Below, piece by piece: positions 26,770-36,702 of a stretch of DNA of 64,000 nucleotides; positions within the stretch are counted from its first letter, which is position 1; each line of letters begins with the position of its first letter. The translations under genes were made by a program, and so were the position numbers. The stretch is from Saprospiraceae bacterium (GTDB taxonomy: Bacteria > Bacteroidota > Bacteroidia > Chitinophagales > Saprospiraceae): assembly GCA_024103005.1 (NCBI GenBank), contig JAGFJA010000026.1, positions 1 through 64,000 on the forward strand, in the 5' to 3' direction. Under the pieces are notes generated by a model that did not search any database, was not told where the DNA came from, and saw only the letters and a list, made by a program, of their open reading frames with translations.

Positions 26770-27642
26770 TCAATCTATTTGTAAAGGTTGTGGGTATTTG
26801 AGTTTGTTCCCTGTTCTTTTTTCCCATTGCCTTGCAAAGTACTCACACAGCGTATGAGGCAGGTCTGTTCCCGGTGTATGTACAAAGAAATAAACTACTT
26901 CAACTCCCGCATCCTGCCATATCAACAATCTTTCTATCCAGGCATCAATCCTTGCAAAGTCAATAGAATCCACGGTTCCCACAAACCGGATACCCATGAA
27001 AGGCGCTGTTATGTATGAGTGGCTAACATCTCTCCTGCCGGCTACATCCGTAATCATCCAGCTTATTCCTGCTTCAGCCATACACTCAGCGAGGTAGTCA
27101 CCGTTTCCGGGTTGAAACCACGTTTCATTCCTTAATTCTATCGACAATGGCATTCCCATCTGCCAGTTGCTGGCAAACTTTATCAGTGCTTCTTCCTTCG
27201 CAATGCTGAAGCTTTTGGGGAGTTGCATATACAGCATACCGAGTTTTGCATCAAACAAGGTCATCCTTTCAAGAAAATCAGGCAGGACGGCATTGCCCAT
27301 AGCCAGACTACCTGACTGACTGATGCCGGCAAACATTTTAGGACAGAAGACAAAGTCAGGCTCCGTCATGTCACACCATCGTGCGATCATATCCGGTTTG
27401 GGAATCTGATAAAAAGTCGTATTGAATTCTACCGTGGCAAATTGGCGGCTGTAAAAAGTTGCAAATTCAGATGATTGGCATCGTTTAGGATAGTACAATC
27501 CCTTCCACTTGGGTACTGACCAGCCGGGTGCGCCCAGCAGCACCTGTATGCCGTCTCCCTTCTGCCTTCGGAAGAAGAAATGATCCGAAACGGGAAGGGA
27601 AAAATCTACATTCGAAATATCTGAAATTCTGCCAAAATCCAT
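26770..27642 (-). CDS. DUF72 (YecE-like) family protein
   Basis: 290 residues from the ATG at 27642, two bases after the VWA stop. A longer in-frame start at 27717 lies inside the VWA gene and has no family support. The TIM-barrel DUF72 pattern is clear: LLGAPGWSVPKWKGLYYP, FYSRQFATVEFNTTFYQIP, FCPKMFAGISQSG, LGMLYMQLPKSF, SIELRNETWF, WMITDVAGRRDV and a C-terminal VVYFFVHTPG. The family is widespread and its reaction is unknown. It is co-transcribed with the VWA membrane protein, a pairing without an established functional meaning. Confidence 0.9.
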   Translation of the reverse strand: MDFGRISDISNVDFSLPVSDHFFFRRQKGDGIQVLLGAPGWSVPKWKGLYYPKRCQSSEFATFYSRQFATVEFNTTFYQIPKPDMIARWCDMTEPDFVFCPKMFAGISQSGSLAMGNAVLPDFLERMTLFDAKLGMLYMQLPKSFSIAKEEALIKFASNWQMGMPLSIELRNETWFQPGNGDYLAECMAEAGISWMITDVAGRRDVSHSYITAPFMGIRFVGTVDSIDFARIDAWIERLLIWQDAGVEVVYFFVHTPGTDLPHTLCEYFARQWEKRTGNKLKYPQPLQID

Positions 27643-27644
27643 GA

Positions 27645-29744
27645 TCAATACCTTCCAAGATACCTTCTCAACGCCCATTCGGCTGCCAGGAGCAGTGTAA
27701 GCAGACCGAATATCCATTTCAGCCTGATCAACGGATCGGTCTGTCGGCTACTCTTTATTACCGGTTTGATGGCATCATTATTTCGAATAAGGTTGACTAT
27801 GCGGTCAAGTTGGTTAAGTCTTAGAAACTCACCGCCTGTATCACCGCTAATTTGCCTCAACAGCCCGAAATCTGCCACCAGATCATACATTTCCCGGTCG
27901 GATGGTCTGACAGAAAAATTCCCTGAAGATTCCAATTCTTTTCCTCGGAAACTAACCTTACCCCTGTAAGTATATTCGCCCGGCGGCAATTGTCCGATAT
28001 CCAGGCTATAAGCACGGTCAGTGCGATTGAGGGTATATTTGTATTCCTTATTTTTGGAGTCATTTAAAGTGAGGGAGACTTCAGGCGTATTGACCAATTC
28101 ATAATTTTCATTGTAAAGCTCACCGCTAAACTGAATATTGTCATTGATTTCATAAGCGCGGTTATTGGAGGCCACCTTAAATTTCCGCTTGTCCTCACGT
28201 GTTGACAACAGGCGAATGGTATTATTGATCAGATCATCGAAAACGTCTGTCTTCCCCGTTTTAGCCGATTCGTTGAGTTTCCAGCGCCACAGACCCTCGC
28301 CGGCGATGACTCCGGTTTTGTGATTATCATCCTGACCAAAGAGCCAAAGCGGATACTTTGTTTCTACTCTTCCAATACGTTGATTCATCAATACCTGAGC
28401 ATTGGGTCCGGCTGTAAAGTTGCCGAATGGAATCTGCAGTGGCGGATAAGCAGCCAAGGTTGACTTCCATTCATCCTTCACGGTAAAGGAGTTAAATCCG
28501 GCTTGCAGGATAGGATAAACGTCATTGATACCGCCCTGATTACCTGACAACTGAAGGTTGTGTTGTAATTGGTTAAAGGATGCAATATTGCTTTGACCCC
28601 CCAGAAAAAAAAGCGTAGGGATGGGTTTATTGCGGATCTTACGCCATAAATTATCAAACGAGGCATTGAAGTTATTGGTCGAAGGAACCTGAAAAAGAAT
28701 GAGGAGGTCTATCTTTTGACGGAGCTCGACTGCTTTGTACAGATAATGAATTTTCAGGTCGTAATTCTTATTTTTTTCGATGACAGACTTCAGTGCAGCG
28801 ATATCCGGATGGGGCGAAGCGGCGACCAGATCAATATTCAGTTTAGAATTCAGGATATCGATATAAAACTCCTTTAAATTATTGGAAAAAGTCGCCTCAC
28901 CGGGGAAGTCGGTTACCCGGACAACATACTTTGTTAAGCCTACCTTGCTGAGCGGAACCTGAAATTCTACAGTATGAAAGTAATCATCACTTCCGATCGT
29001 GACAGACTTAGACTGAATGGTGTGTCCACCCTGGCTGATGGAGACTGTTGCCGACCTTCCTTTCAGATTATACGCCTGGATATCTGCCTGAACAGATGAG
29101 ATATCATCCAGAAAACCGATTTCATTGTGGAGGACATTACGCACAGTCAGGTCTCTGGGCAGAATCGTATCACCTACTCCAATCGTATAGATGGGCGATT
29201 TAATCCTGGATGCCTCAAATAAGGGACTTGGGCCGGAGTTAAAAATACCGTCAGAAAGTAAGATAACTGCTCCCAATGACTGATAAGACGCGCCTTCATT
29301 GATGCTTTCAAAAAAACGGTTGAGATCGGTCGCCGGACGGTTAAAACTATCTGTTAAGGCAGGACTTAAATCTTTGCCAATCGATTGGGTAACTACCTGA
29401 TAGTCTTTTCCAAGCGTTGTACTAATTTCCCTTATCTTGTCAGCTATAGATTTTTGTTGTTTGCCCAAGGAGTAACCGACAGAAGCAGACTGATCTATGC
29501 CAATCAATACTGTCGGTCGAATCGTCCTGTGACTGAAATGTTTTAAAACAGGTGACAGCAATAAAAAACAAATTATGGCGACGGTCATCGCTCTGAGAGC
29601 AAAAAGCACCGGTCTCACCCAACGTGCAGCTGGATGGTCAAAGTCGAACTTGCGATATAAAAAGATACCGAAAGCCAATCCTGTTATGATACAGAATGCA
29701 ATGAAATACCAAGGTGTGCCTAAAGAAAGTTGCAAATCAGTCAT
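27645..29744 (-). CDS. Membrane-anchored von Willebrand factor A domain protein
   Basis: 699 residues. Two N-terminal membrane helices (about 12-30 and 47-66) are followed by a VWA domain (about 78-230) with an intact MIDAS: DQSAS (Asp84, Ser86, Ser88) and LLSDG. Beta-rich extracytoplasmic segments lead to a final helix near the C-terminus (about 670-690: LKWIFGLLTLLLAAEW). The layout is that of large BatA/BatB-related periplasmic proteins of Bacteroidota, which probably bind partners through the metal site. It overlaps nothing but lies two bases ahead of DUF72. A -7 match (TACTTTTG at 29770-29777) stands 25 bases before the ATG. Confidence 0.87.
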   Translation of the reverse strand: MTDLQLSLGTPWYFIAFCIITGLAFGIFLYRKFDFDHPAARWVRPVLFALRAMTVAIICFLLLSPVLKHFSHRTIRPTVLIGIDQSASVGYSLGKQQKSIADKIREISTTLGKDYQVVTQSIGKDLSPALTDSFNRPATDLNRFFESINEGASYQSLGAVILLSDGIFNSGPSPLFEASRIKSPIYTIGVGDTILPRDLTVRNVLHNEIGFLDDISSVQADIQAYNLKGRSATVSISQGGHTIQSKSVTIGSDDYFHTVEFQVPLSKVGLTKYVVRVTDFPGEATFSNNLKEFYIDILNSKLNIDLVAASPHPDIAALKSVIEKNKNYDLKIHYLYKAVELRQKIDLLILFQVPSTNNFNASFDNLWRKIRNKPIPTLFFLGGQSNIASFNQLQHNLQLSGNQGGINDVYPILQAGFNSFTVKDEWKSTLAAYPPLQIPFGNFTAGPNAQVLMNQRIGRVETKYPLWLFGQDDNHKTGVIAGEGLWRWKLNESAKTGKTDVFDDLINNTIRLLSTREDKRKFKVASNNRAYEINDNIQFSGELYNENYELVNTPEVSLTLNDSKNKEYKYTLNRTDRAYSLDIGQLPPGEYTYRGKVSFRGKELESSGNFSVRPSDREMYDLVADFGLLRQISGDTGGEFLRLNQLDRIVNLIRNNDAIKPVIKSSRQTDPLIRLKWIFGLLTLLLAAEWALRRYLGRY

Positions 29745-29769
29745 GAATCAGCTTATCAAAATGATGGCC

Positions 29770-29777
29770 CAAAAGTA
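29770..29777 (-). promoter_or_regulatory. -7 element of the VWA/DUF72 transcript
   Basis: TACTTTTG on the minus strand fits TAnnTTTG. No convincing -33 is seen. Confidence 0.4.
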
Positions 29778-29968
29778 GGGCTAATAATCCGAAAATAGGA
29801 ACGAAGAAAAAGAGAATTGGTTGTGTACATATTGGATTTTCTTTAAAAAGAAAGGGCACGGCTTCGATTTATTGATGAAAATGCGAAAAATATCGGAATA
29901 AGCTAAAAATAGTTAAACCATTGGTCAAAAAAATTAATCGCATAAACAATTGAATAATAAAAAACCAC

Positions 29969-29976
29969 TACCTTTG
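29969..29976 (+). promoter_or_regulatory. -7 element of infC
   Basis: TACCTTTG is an exact consensus match with a TTG 16 bases upstream (29950-29952). It gives a leader of about 90 bases before the TTG start, with nothing recognisable in it. Confidence 0.5.
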
Positions 29977-30074
29977 TATCGGAATGGAACTGATTGGTAT
30001 AATTAAACGTTAATCCGACGGACATAACCAAAACGAAACTAAAACAAATTTATTCTTAAACTTTAATTTTTAAT

Positions 30075-30653
30075 TTGGCTAAAAGAGAAAGAGTGGAAAA
30101 GGCGGTTGAAAAACCACAGTTCCGAATCAATGAACAAATCAGAGTACCCGAAGTAAGGCTTATAGGCGACGAATTTGACGAAATAAGCGAAGTCGCAGGC
30201 CACGAAGTTGAATCAGGCATTTACTCCACTCCCCTGTTATTGGATTGGGCACTAAAAGCAGGAATGGATCTGGTAGAAATCTCACCCAACGCCAATCCCC
30301 CGGTGGTTAAAATCATAGATTTCCAGAAATTTTTATACAATAAAAAGAAAAAAGACAGAGAGTTAAAAGCCAAAACTGTCAAAACTGTAATCAAAGAGAT
30401 CCGCTTTGGTCCGAATACGGATGAGCATGATTTTGAATTTAAGGTTAAACACGCACGCAACTTCCTCGGTGAGGGTGCCAAGGTCAGAGCTTACGTGCAG
30501 TTTCGAGGGAGAAGCATTGTATTTCAGGATCGCGGCGAACTCCTGCTTTTGAAATTTATGAAAGAACTGGAAGATGTAGGAGCCGCTGAGGCCCTGCCAA
30601 AGCTGGAAGGCAAGCGAATGGGTGTGATGATATCGCCCAAGAAGAAAAAATAA
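30075..30653 (+). CDS. infC: Translation initiation factor IF-3
   Basis: 192 residues starting at TTG. No in-frame ATG or GTG is available in the preceding bases. Rare starts are typical of infC and allow IF-3 to repress its own translation. The N-domain motifs (RINEQIRVPEVRLIG, LDLVEISPNA-type region reading MDLVEISPNANPPVVKI), the lysine-rich linker (KFLYNKKKKDRELKAK) and the C-domain (KEIRFGPNTDEHDFEFKVKH) are complete. Compared with usual Bacteroidota IF-3 there is an insertion of about ten residues after VRLIGDEF (about 32-45). The gene is alone: thrS, rpmI and rplT, the common neighbours, are absent, and a strong terminator follows. Confidence 0.95.
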   Translation: MAKRERVEKAVEKPQFRINEQIRVPEVRLIGDEFDEISEVAGHEVESGIYSTPLLLDWALKAGMDLVEISPNANPPVVKIIDFQKFLYNKKKKDRELKAKTVKTVIKEIRFGPNTDEHDFEFKVKHARNFLGEGAKVRAYVQFRGRSIVFQDRGELLLLKFMKELEDVGAAEALPKLEGKRMGVMISPKKKK

Positions 30654-30672
30654 TACGATTTTACATACCACT

Positions 30673-30716
30673 AAATCTTCCCGGTTGTAAGCAATTTCGA
30701 CGGGAAGATTTTTTTA
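30673..30716 (+). terminator. Rho-independent terminator of infC
   Basis: An 11-bp stem (AAATCTTCCCG at 30673-30683 with CGGGAAGATTT at 30701-30711) runs into seven T, 20 bases after the stop. Confidence 0.92.
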
Positions 30717-30758
30717 TACCGACAATTCCTCATCGCTGATTTCCGGGCGAACAAGTCT

Positions 30759-32186
30759 TTATATATCCAGCAGATGCGGCCTTTCTCGGAAGGTTTTCCA
30801 TATAAATTCTCCAAAGATGGTATTCGCCCAAGCGAACCATTTACGCGTAAAATTTGAAGCGTTGTCTTTATGGAAGGATTCGTGCATAAAACCTGTGCCT
30901 CCGTGTGTTTTGATAAGCTGAACAATACACGATTTTATTTCTGCATCATCACCGGATGTAAGTCCGCGCATCGTTATCCCTATCGGCCAGATCATATCCA
31001 TTCCGGTATGCGGACCTCCGATGCCCCACCCGGCCTTGCCTTTGAAAAAGAAAGGATTTTCTTCAGATAAAATATACTTCCGTGTGTTAATATATATCGG
31101 ATGATCTGCAGGCATCGCATCCAGATAGGGCAAAGACAACAGGCTCGGCACATTGGCATCATCCATCAGATTATGACTGCCATAACCATTGACCTCGAAG
31201 GCAAAGACCTCACCAAAGTGTTTATGGTGGGCAGTAGCATATTCATCCAGTGCAGACTTAACCTCATCAGCAAGTGTCTTACAAGACGTAGCCAAAGAGT
31301 GATCTCCAAACAAGTTTTCGACCATCTCAGCCGCCTGATACAGCGACGTTACGGCAAAGAAATTGGAAGGAATCAGAAAAGGATATATCGTGGCATCATC
31401 ACTTGGTCTAAACATGGAATGTATAAGACCAACCTTCTTACAGGGATAACCATAGCCGGCAATCGGTACACCATCCGTCGCCCAGGCTGTAGTACGCTGA
31501 AATTTGTACGGACCATTACCATCCTTGCGCTGCTGTTCCTTAAATGTCTTAACAGTAAGGGCAATCCCTTCCTTCCATGCTGTGTCGAAGGGTGAGGCAT
31601 CACCGCTTATCTTCCAATAGCCATAGGCAAGGCGAATGGGATAACACAAGCTGTCAATCTCCCATTTTCTTTCGTGTACACCCGGACGCATTTCCGTCAG
31701 ATCATTCTTCCATTCACCTACCTTGTTCGGGTCTTTGTAAAAGGCATTAGCATAGGGATCGATATGGATAAACTTAGTCTGCCGTCGGATAACACCTTCT
31801 ATTAATCGTCGAAGATCTGTGTCGTTTTTCATCAGAGTCAGGTATGGCCACACCTGAGCCGTACTGTCTCTCAGCCACATGGCGTCAATATCGCCTGTGA
31901 TAACATAGGTATCCGGCTTGCCGTCCAGAATCTCATAATCTACCGTGGTGTCTAAAGTATTGGGAAAACAGTTTTCAAACAACCATGCCAACTCCGGATT
32001 CTTAACCTTTGACTTAAAGGTTGCAATGACCGATTCTACGGCATGGCTGACAAATTTTCTTTGCCCCACTGGCGGACGATGTGACAAAAAATTATCCTTA
32101 AATATTCCGGAAGCAAAGAGATCCTTGTTGGTCAAAACAACTGACGCAAGCGCTATGTCTTTGATAAATTTTCTTCTTGTATGCAT
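30759..32186 (-). CDS. Glycoside hydrolase family 125 (exo-alpha-1,6-mannosidase type)
   Basis: 475 residues. The N-terminus MHTRRKFIKDIALASVVL has a twin-arginine-like pattern, so it is probably exported. The GH125 (MUG157) barrel is evident: TYVITGDIDAMWLRDSTAQV, IHIDPYANAFYKDP, KWEIDSLCYPIRLAY, RPSDDATIYPFLIPSNFFAV (likely general-acid Asp region), NLMDDANVPSLLSLPYL and TGFMHESFHKDN (likely base Glu). GH125 enzymes remove non-reducing alpha-1,6-linked mannose, as from N-glycans or yeast mannan. No other glycan-degrading genes or SusCD pair are adjacent. The divergent neighbour is PorZ. Confidence 0.93.
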   Translation of the reverse strand: MHTRRKFIKDIALASVVLTNKDLFASGIFKDNFLSHRPPVGQRKFVSHAVESVIATFKSKVKNPELAWLFENCFPNTLDTTVDYEILDGKPDTYVITGDIDAMWLRDSTAQVWPYLTLMKNDTDLRRLIEGVIRRQTKFIHIDPYANAFYKDPNKVGEWKNDLTEMRPGVHERKWEIDSLCYPIRLAYGYWKISGDASPFDTAWKEGIALTVKTFKEQQRKDGNGPYKFQRTTAWATDGVPIAGYGYPCKKVGLIHSMFRPSDDATIYPFLIPSNFFAVTSLYQAAEMVENLFGDHSLATSCKTLADEVKSALDEYATAHHKHFGEVFAFEVNGYGSHNLMDDANVPSLLSLPYLDAMPADHPIYINTRKYILSEENPFFFKGKAGWGIGGPHTGMDMIWPIGITMRGLTSGDDAEIKSCIVQLIKTHGGTGFMHESFHKDNASNFTRKWFAWANTIFGEFIWKTFRERPHLLDI

Positions 32187-32628
32187 AACAAAGGCTATTT
32201 TTTAAAAATTTAATGTTATAGAATCTTCGCCCATAATAATCAAAAATACACTATTGATTGAACTATTTTCAATACTTTAATAAAGTTAGTCGGGACTTAC
32301 AGAAATCAGAAATGATATAAAAATAAACTAAAGATAATAAACAAACATTCAATCAGAAATACATCAAGGTATCGGCAGAAATAAACTTTTAAAATATGCT
32401 TTATGTCAGATTAAGTCATAGTTATGACAATTGGAATTAATTGATAAATTTGGCGCAAAATACACAAAATGGCTAACTTAAAATTCATTCACCACCGGGA
32501 AGAAACTCAGTTTAATGGATTCTCCCTTTTTATTTGATAATAGATGGGTTGAATATTATTTTTATTCCTTAAAATTTACTAAAAATATTTGCGTTTTAAT
32601 ATCATTGTCTTTATACATTGAAATATTT
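32187..32628. other. Divergent intergenic region between GH125 and PorZ
   Basis: About 440 AT-rich bases. For GH125, TTG (32270-32272) and TATTTTTG (32241-32248, minus) with a 21-base spacer form a plausible promoter. For PorZ, TAAATTTG (32445-32452) is a possible -7 without -33. No gene is supported inside. Confidence 0.45.
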
Positions 32629-34977
32629 ATGCGGATAGTTACACTTATTATATTTTTGGCACTCTTAAATTTTTCTGCCTCAGCACAGCAGATAGGCATA
32701 TACGACTGGGCAAGCCTGCAATTCTATCGCTCGGGAACGGATGTCACCGAAACACCAAATTATATCGTTTATAACGCCGGGTCAGGCCTTGTTTTTTTCA
32801 ACAAAAATAATCTTGATGATGTCCGTCACGTGACTACCATAGACGGCCTGTCCGGTTCGGACATCGTCAGTATCCGATATATTGCAGAGGCAGGTAAGCT
32901 GTGGATTTATTACAATGACGGCAGTTTTGACCTCATGGATGACGCAGGACAAATCACCAATTTCCAGGACATTAAAAATAACAACGTCCTTGTTCCCAAT
33001 AAGGATCTGAAAGCCGCCGTAGTGGACGGACGATATATCTATCTGTGTTTTTCTTTCGGCATGACGGAATTTGATGCAATAGACCAGGTATTTACCAATA
33101 CACTCGCTACAGAAGGAGGCATCGATGCGCTGACTATATCCGGTGACAGGCTATATATTGTGAGTAATAAGAAGCTTTATTCCATCGTAGTGACAGGACA
33201 GACAAACATCGCCTACATCGGCAACTGGACAGAGATAAAGACCCCTGTACCGGGGACTCCGGGAGATCAGGTCTTCAAGGGACTTGCTACCTTTGATGAT
33301 AAAACCTATACAACTTTTAGTAAAAAACTTTACCGCATCAATCCCGACGGCACTTTTGATTACATTGATACCTTAAAAACCATCAATGCTGTCGCTTACC
33401 TCAATGCAGGTAAAGACTATCTCATGGTAGGCGGAAGTTGCAATCCGGATGGGCTTATCAATAAAAATTGCATCGGTGAAGTAGCCCTGTACAACAGCGA
33501 CTTACAGGCAGTAGATTATGAACGGACAAACAATGCAGATCTGAGATATGCCATTGAAGCCGACAGTAAAATATGGCTGGCTGACAGTTATCATGGATTC
33601 AGATATATCAATACTCCGGAGATGACAGCCGGATTGATTGACCTTAACAGGTTGTCACCGTGGTCTGACGATGTCGATGCCATCCTCAAAACGGATGATG
33701 CCCTGTATATCGCGCCCGGAGCGCATAGTCCCATCTATCAGGGTGTCGGTAACAAGCAAGGATTATTTACCTATAAAGATGGCTTCTGGACCGTGCAAAA
33801 TCTCTACAATGACCCGTTTTTTGCCAACCCCAGACCTATTTCTGACCTGTCTGCCTTTGCCTACAATGCCAATACAGGCGAACTTGCCATCGCATCCTAT
33901 ACCAATGGCATCATCTCCATCAAGGGCGATGATCGGAAAATTTACGACGCCGAAAATTCAGCCCTGCAGACAGTCCCCGGTGACCCCAATAATACCCGCG
34001 TCAGCGATGTAGCCTTTGACAGCAGGGGCAACCTCTGGGCGACTAACGTGCTCAGTCCGACTTCGATTTATGTACGTACGGAAAGTGGCGCAGATATGGG
34101 ATTTGCAAACAATTACGGCGTCATCCGACTGACGCAGATGTCCATCGACCCTATCAATGAATTTATATGGTGTGTCGAACCATCTCGAGGGGTCATCGTC
34201 TATAATCCGGGAGAAAACACCCTCAGCTCTTCTGATGACCAGTGGGCCTTGCTGCCGATATATTCTAGTTTTGAAAATCAGAATATACTCCCCAAGTCCA
34301 TTTATGCCGACAAAAACGGGCGTATCTGGGTGGGAACGGTGTCAGGAATCTTCGTCATAGATTGCGGTGAAGATGTCTTCAAGTCTGACATAACCTGCGA
34401 TACCAGATTTCCCATCATAGAGGATGAAGGCGGACTTGGTCCCTTCCTTTATGGTCAACAGGTCAACGTCATCACTGAAGATGGAGCCGGTCGCAAATGG
34501 ATCGGCACCAACAATGGCATCTATGTTACCAACTCCGGCATGGATAAGGTCGTACTTCACCTTACCACTGAAAATTCGCCTCTTGCTGACAACAATGTAA
34601 CCGTCCTGGAAATAGATCAAAAGCCGGGCATCGTCTATATAGGAACCAAGGCAGGTACACAGATGTATCGCACGGATGCATCCATAGGTAATCCTTATCA
34701 CGAACCAAGCCTAACCATCTATCCCAATCCTGTACGTCCGGGATATGAAGGACCTATCGTCATTCAGGGCCTGGCACATGATTCAAACGTCAAGATCTCC
34801 GATATCAACGGCCGACTTCTATTTGAGACCATGTCACAAGGCTCTCAGGCTATCTGGTACGGCAAGGACTTCAATGGCAACAGAGTAGCCTCCGGTGTTT
34901 ACTATGTTTTGGGGACAACGACACTGAACCTGGAAAATCCCAGCGGCATCATCGGAAAGATTATCTTTATTAAATAA
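32629..34977 (+). CDS. porZ: PorZ-like type IX secretion system component
   Basis: 782 residues from the ATG at 32629. The in-frame ATG at 32515 would place 38 non-conserved residues before the signal peptide MRIVTLIIFLALLNFSASAQ. The mature protein starts with a PorZ-like beta-propeller (NYIVYNAGSGLVFFNKNNLD, VTTIDGLSGSDIVSIRYI), then further propeller repeats (GRIWVGTVSGIFVID, GRKWIGTNNGIYVTN) and a C-terminal sorting-type domain (about 697-782, IYPNPVRPGYEG). PorZ is part of the T9SS attachment complex that supplies anionic LPS for cargo anchoring at the surface. The assignment rests on this order of domains and length. A generic two-component-regulator-like propeller protein with sorting domain is the alternative. 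Confidence 0.72.
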   Translation: MRIVTLIIFLALLNFSASAQQIGIYDWASLQFYRSGTDVTETPNYIVYNAGSGLVFFNKNNLDDVRHVTTIDGLSGSDIVSIRYIAEAGKLWIYYNDGSFDLMDDAGQITNFQDIKNNNVLVPNKDLKAAVVDGRYIYLCFSFGMTEFDAIDQVFTNTLATEGGIDALTISGDRLYIVSNKKLYSIVVTGQTNIAYIGNWTEIKTPVPGTPGDQVFKGLATFDDKTYTTFSKKLYRINPDGTFDYIDTLKTINAVAYLNAGKDYLMVGGSCNPDGLINKNCIGEVALYNSDLQAVDYERTNNADLRYAIEADSKIWLADSYHGFRYINTPEMTAGLIDLNRLSPWSDDVDAILKTDDALYIAPGAHSPIYQGVGNKQGLFTYKDGFWTVQNLYNDPFFANPRPISDLSAFAYNANTGELAIASYTNGIISIKGDDRKIYDAENSALQTVPGDPNNTRVSDVAFDSRGNLWATNVLSPTSIYVRTESGADMGFANNYGVIRLTQMSIDPINEFIWCVEPSRGVIVYNPGENTLSSSDDQWALLPIYSSFENQNILPKSIYADKNGRIWVGTVSGIFVIDCGEDVFKSDITCDTRFPIIEDEGGLGPFLYGQQVNVITEDGAGRKWIGTNNGIYVTNSGMDKVVLHLTTENSPLADNNVTVLEIDQKPGIVYIGTKAGTQMYRTDASIGNPYHEPSLTIYPNPVRPGYEGPIVIQGLAHDSNVKISDINGRLLFETMSQGSQAIWYGKDFNGNRVASGVYYVLGTTTLNLENPSGIIGKIIFIK

Positions 34978-35032
34978 ATCGTTGCCGAAAACACTCAGCA
35001 TATAGTTCAAGTAAACAACTCCGTTTTACCGG

Positions 35033-36028
35033 TTAAAATTCATTCTCTTTATACAAGGAAGCAGGCTGTACGATGAAAAACCCGTCTTCTCCCTTACTCT
35101 GATACAATGGCATCAGGATAAATCCATCCATTGGGCACAATACCTGACCGTTTTGGTTATCGGCAAGGTGCTGTCCCTTGTGTACCGGCTGAAAATTAGT
35201 AAAGCCGGGCAACATCTTAAATTCCTCATCGGGATGGATGGCATAACGGTAAGCCAGACGGGTAAGGGGTGGTAAATCTTCAGAATATTCTTTCAATACC
35301 TCAATATGACGACCTTCGATATGCCTCTCTTCTACACAACCTCCAAATCTCAGACAATTTGTTATAGCGGCAATGGCACGATTAACCGAAGCTGGATCCT
35401 CATGCTGACCTGCCTCAAAACAAATACCGGTGATTTCACCGGGAAAATTTTCATCGGTAAAATAATGCAGTGTCGTTCCCTGAAGACCCTCTAAAAAACC
35501 CAGGATTACAGGCGCCTTGATGCCCAGGGCAAACTCTATGGCCAATGGATGATCCGGCACGATGGTATAAATGCCGCCGTCTGCCGAGGTGGTATGCAGG
35601 TCGAGGATAATAGTCCGCTCAGGTTTGTATTCGCTAATCTCCCGGGTAATCAACGACTCCAGGTCGTATAATTCCAGATCTTCCGCATCAAGAGTCTCTC
35701 TGGATCTATGATTCAGGTCGGCTATTTTTTCCTGCGTCCAGAGTCTATTCAGATCTTTTTCCAGATATCTTTGATTCTGCAGCACGGCTGCCAGATGTCC
35801 GGTTACGCCCAGGAACCGACCCTTAAACTCAAAGTCAACATTGGTGATGTGCTCCACTTCAAGCATCTTCAGCATTAGGTCTATAGCCCGGATTCCTGCC
35901 TTTTCATTACCATGCAGCCCGCCGATGCAGATGACAAGCGGCCCTCTGACACCTTCATCATATCTGCCTATAATACGCTCCACCGGTTTTTCGGTAGAGA
36001 ATATATTATAAGAACTTTTTAAATTCAT
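35033..36028 (-). CDS. Succinylglutamate desuccinylase/aspartoacylase (M14-like) family protein
   Basis: 331 residues with the zinc site of the AstE/AspA family: His39 and Glu42 in GGLHGNEKAG, and His145 in LDLHTTSADGG. The catalytic glutamate is in CFEAGQHEDP, and the C-terminal beta domain covers about 240-331. It should hydrolyse an N-acyl amino acid or related amide; the specific substrate is unknown, as many family members are misnamed. Its start overlaps the stop of the upstream glycosylase gene by four bases (ATGA), so they are translated together. Confidence 0.87.
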   Translation of the reverse strand: MNLKSSYNIFSTEKPVERIIGRYDEGVRGPLVICIGGLHGNEKAGIRAIDLMLKMLEVEHITNVDFEFKGRFLGVTGHLAAVLQNQRYLEKDLNRLWTQEKIADLNHRSRETLDAEDLELYDLESLITREISEYKPERTIILDLHTTSADGGIYTIVPDHPLAIEFALGIKAPVILGFLEGLQGTTLHYFTDENFPGEITGICFEAGQHEDPASVNRAIAAITNCLRFGGCVEERHIEGRHIEVLKEYSEDLPPLTRLAYRYAIHPDEEFKMLPGFTNFQPVHKGQHLADNQNGQVLCPMDGFILMPLYQSKGEDGFFIVQPASLYKENEF

Positions 36029-36690
36029 TTTTTACGCTTTCTTTTCTTATTCAATGTATGGACATCGTCAATACCCGGGAAGCCGATATCCTTCCATTTC
36101 CACAGCAGTAGTGCGGCAGCACTTCTGTATGGTTGCCAGTTGATGGCTTCTTCCTTCATAATTATCACCAATTCCTTGACCGGCAGATCCAGATTATACA
36201 TTCCGGCAAATCCCTGTTGAACCCCCAGGTCTTTCACCGGCCAGATATCAGGCCGATGGAGGTCAAATATCTGCAGCATCTGGACCGTCCATTCTCCTAC
36301 ACCTTTTATCGCCGTCAACTCCGCCAGGACTTCCTCGTCCTGCATCATCAGCAGGGAATCCCGACTGTGTGCATTTTCCTCAAAATAACGTGCAATATTC
36401 TTGATATACTGCACCTTGGCATTGGAAAAACCAATCACTCTCAAGCGAATGTCCTCCATCGCCAGAACCTCACCTGGAACCGGATACCTCCCTCCAAACA
36501 AGTCCTCAAATCTCTTCCAGATGACCCGGGCAACCTTGGTACTCAGCTGTTGTGAGGCAATAGACGAAGTAAGTCCAATATAGGGAGTATCCGGAGGACC
36601 ATATTCAAGAGCAGGACAGTTGTTTATTATTACTTGCCACCGCTTATCTTTAGCTGCCAGCTCACGGAGCGCTTCATCCAGATATTTCAT
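36025..36690 (-). CDS. DNA-3-methyladenine glycosylase II (AlkA/HhH-GPD family)
   Basis: 221 residues. The helix-hairpin-helix LTAIKGVGEWTVQMLQIF (about 125-142) is followed by the conserved aspartate region IWPVKDLGVQ (Asp154), the signature of HhH-GPD base-excision glycosylases. No iron-sulfur cysteine loop is present, so it is AlkA-like and not an endonuclease III. It removes alkylated bases such as 3-methyladenine from DNA. The start is confirmed by MKYLDEALREL and the family motif GLTSSIASQQLSTKVA. The stop overlaps the aspartoacylase-like gene. Confidence 0.9.
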   Translation of the reverse strand: MKYLDEALRELAAKDKRWQVIINNCPALEYGPPDTPYIGLTSSIASQQLSTKVARVIWKRFEDLFGGRYPVPGEVLAMEDIRLRVIGFSNAKVQYIKNIARYFEENAHSRDSLLMMQDEEVLAELTAIKGVGEWTVQMLQIFDLHRPDIWPVKDLGVQQGFAGMYNLDLPVKELVIIMKEEAINWQPYRSAAALLLWKWKDIGFPGIDDVHTLNKKRKRKK

Positions 36691-36702
36691 TTCCCAAAGC
36701 TA

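Noticed and set aside
32469..32537. 22-codon ORF before porZ as a possible leader peptide
   Set aside because: No runs of regulatory codons and no terminator structure after it.
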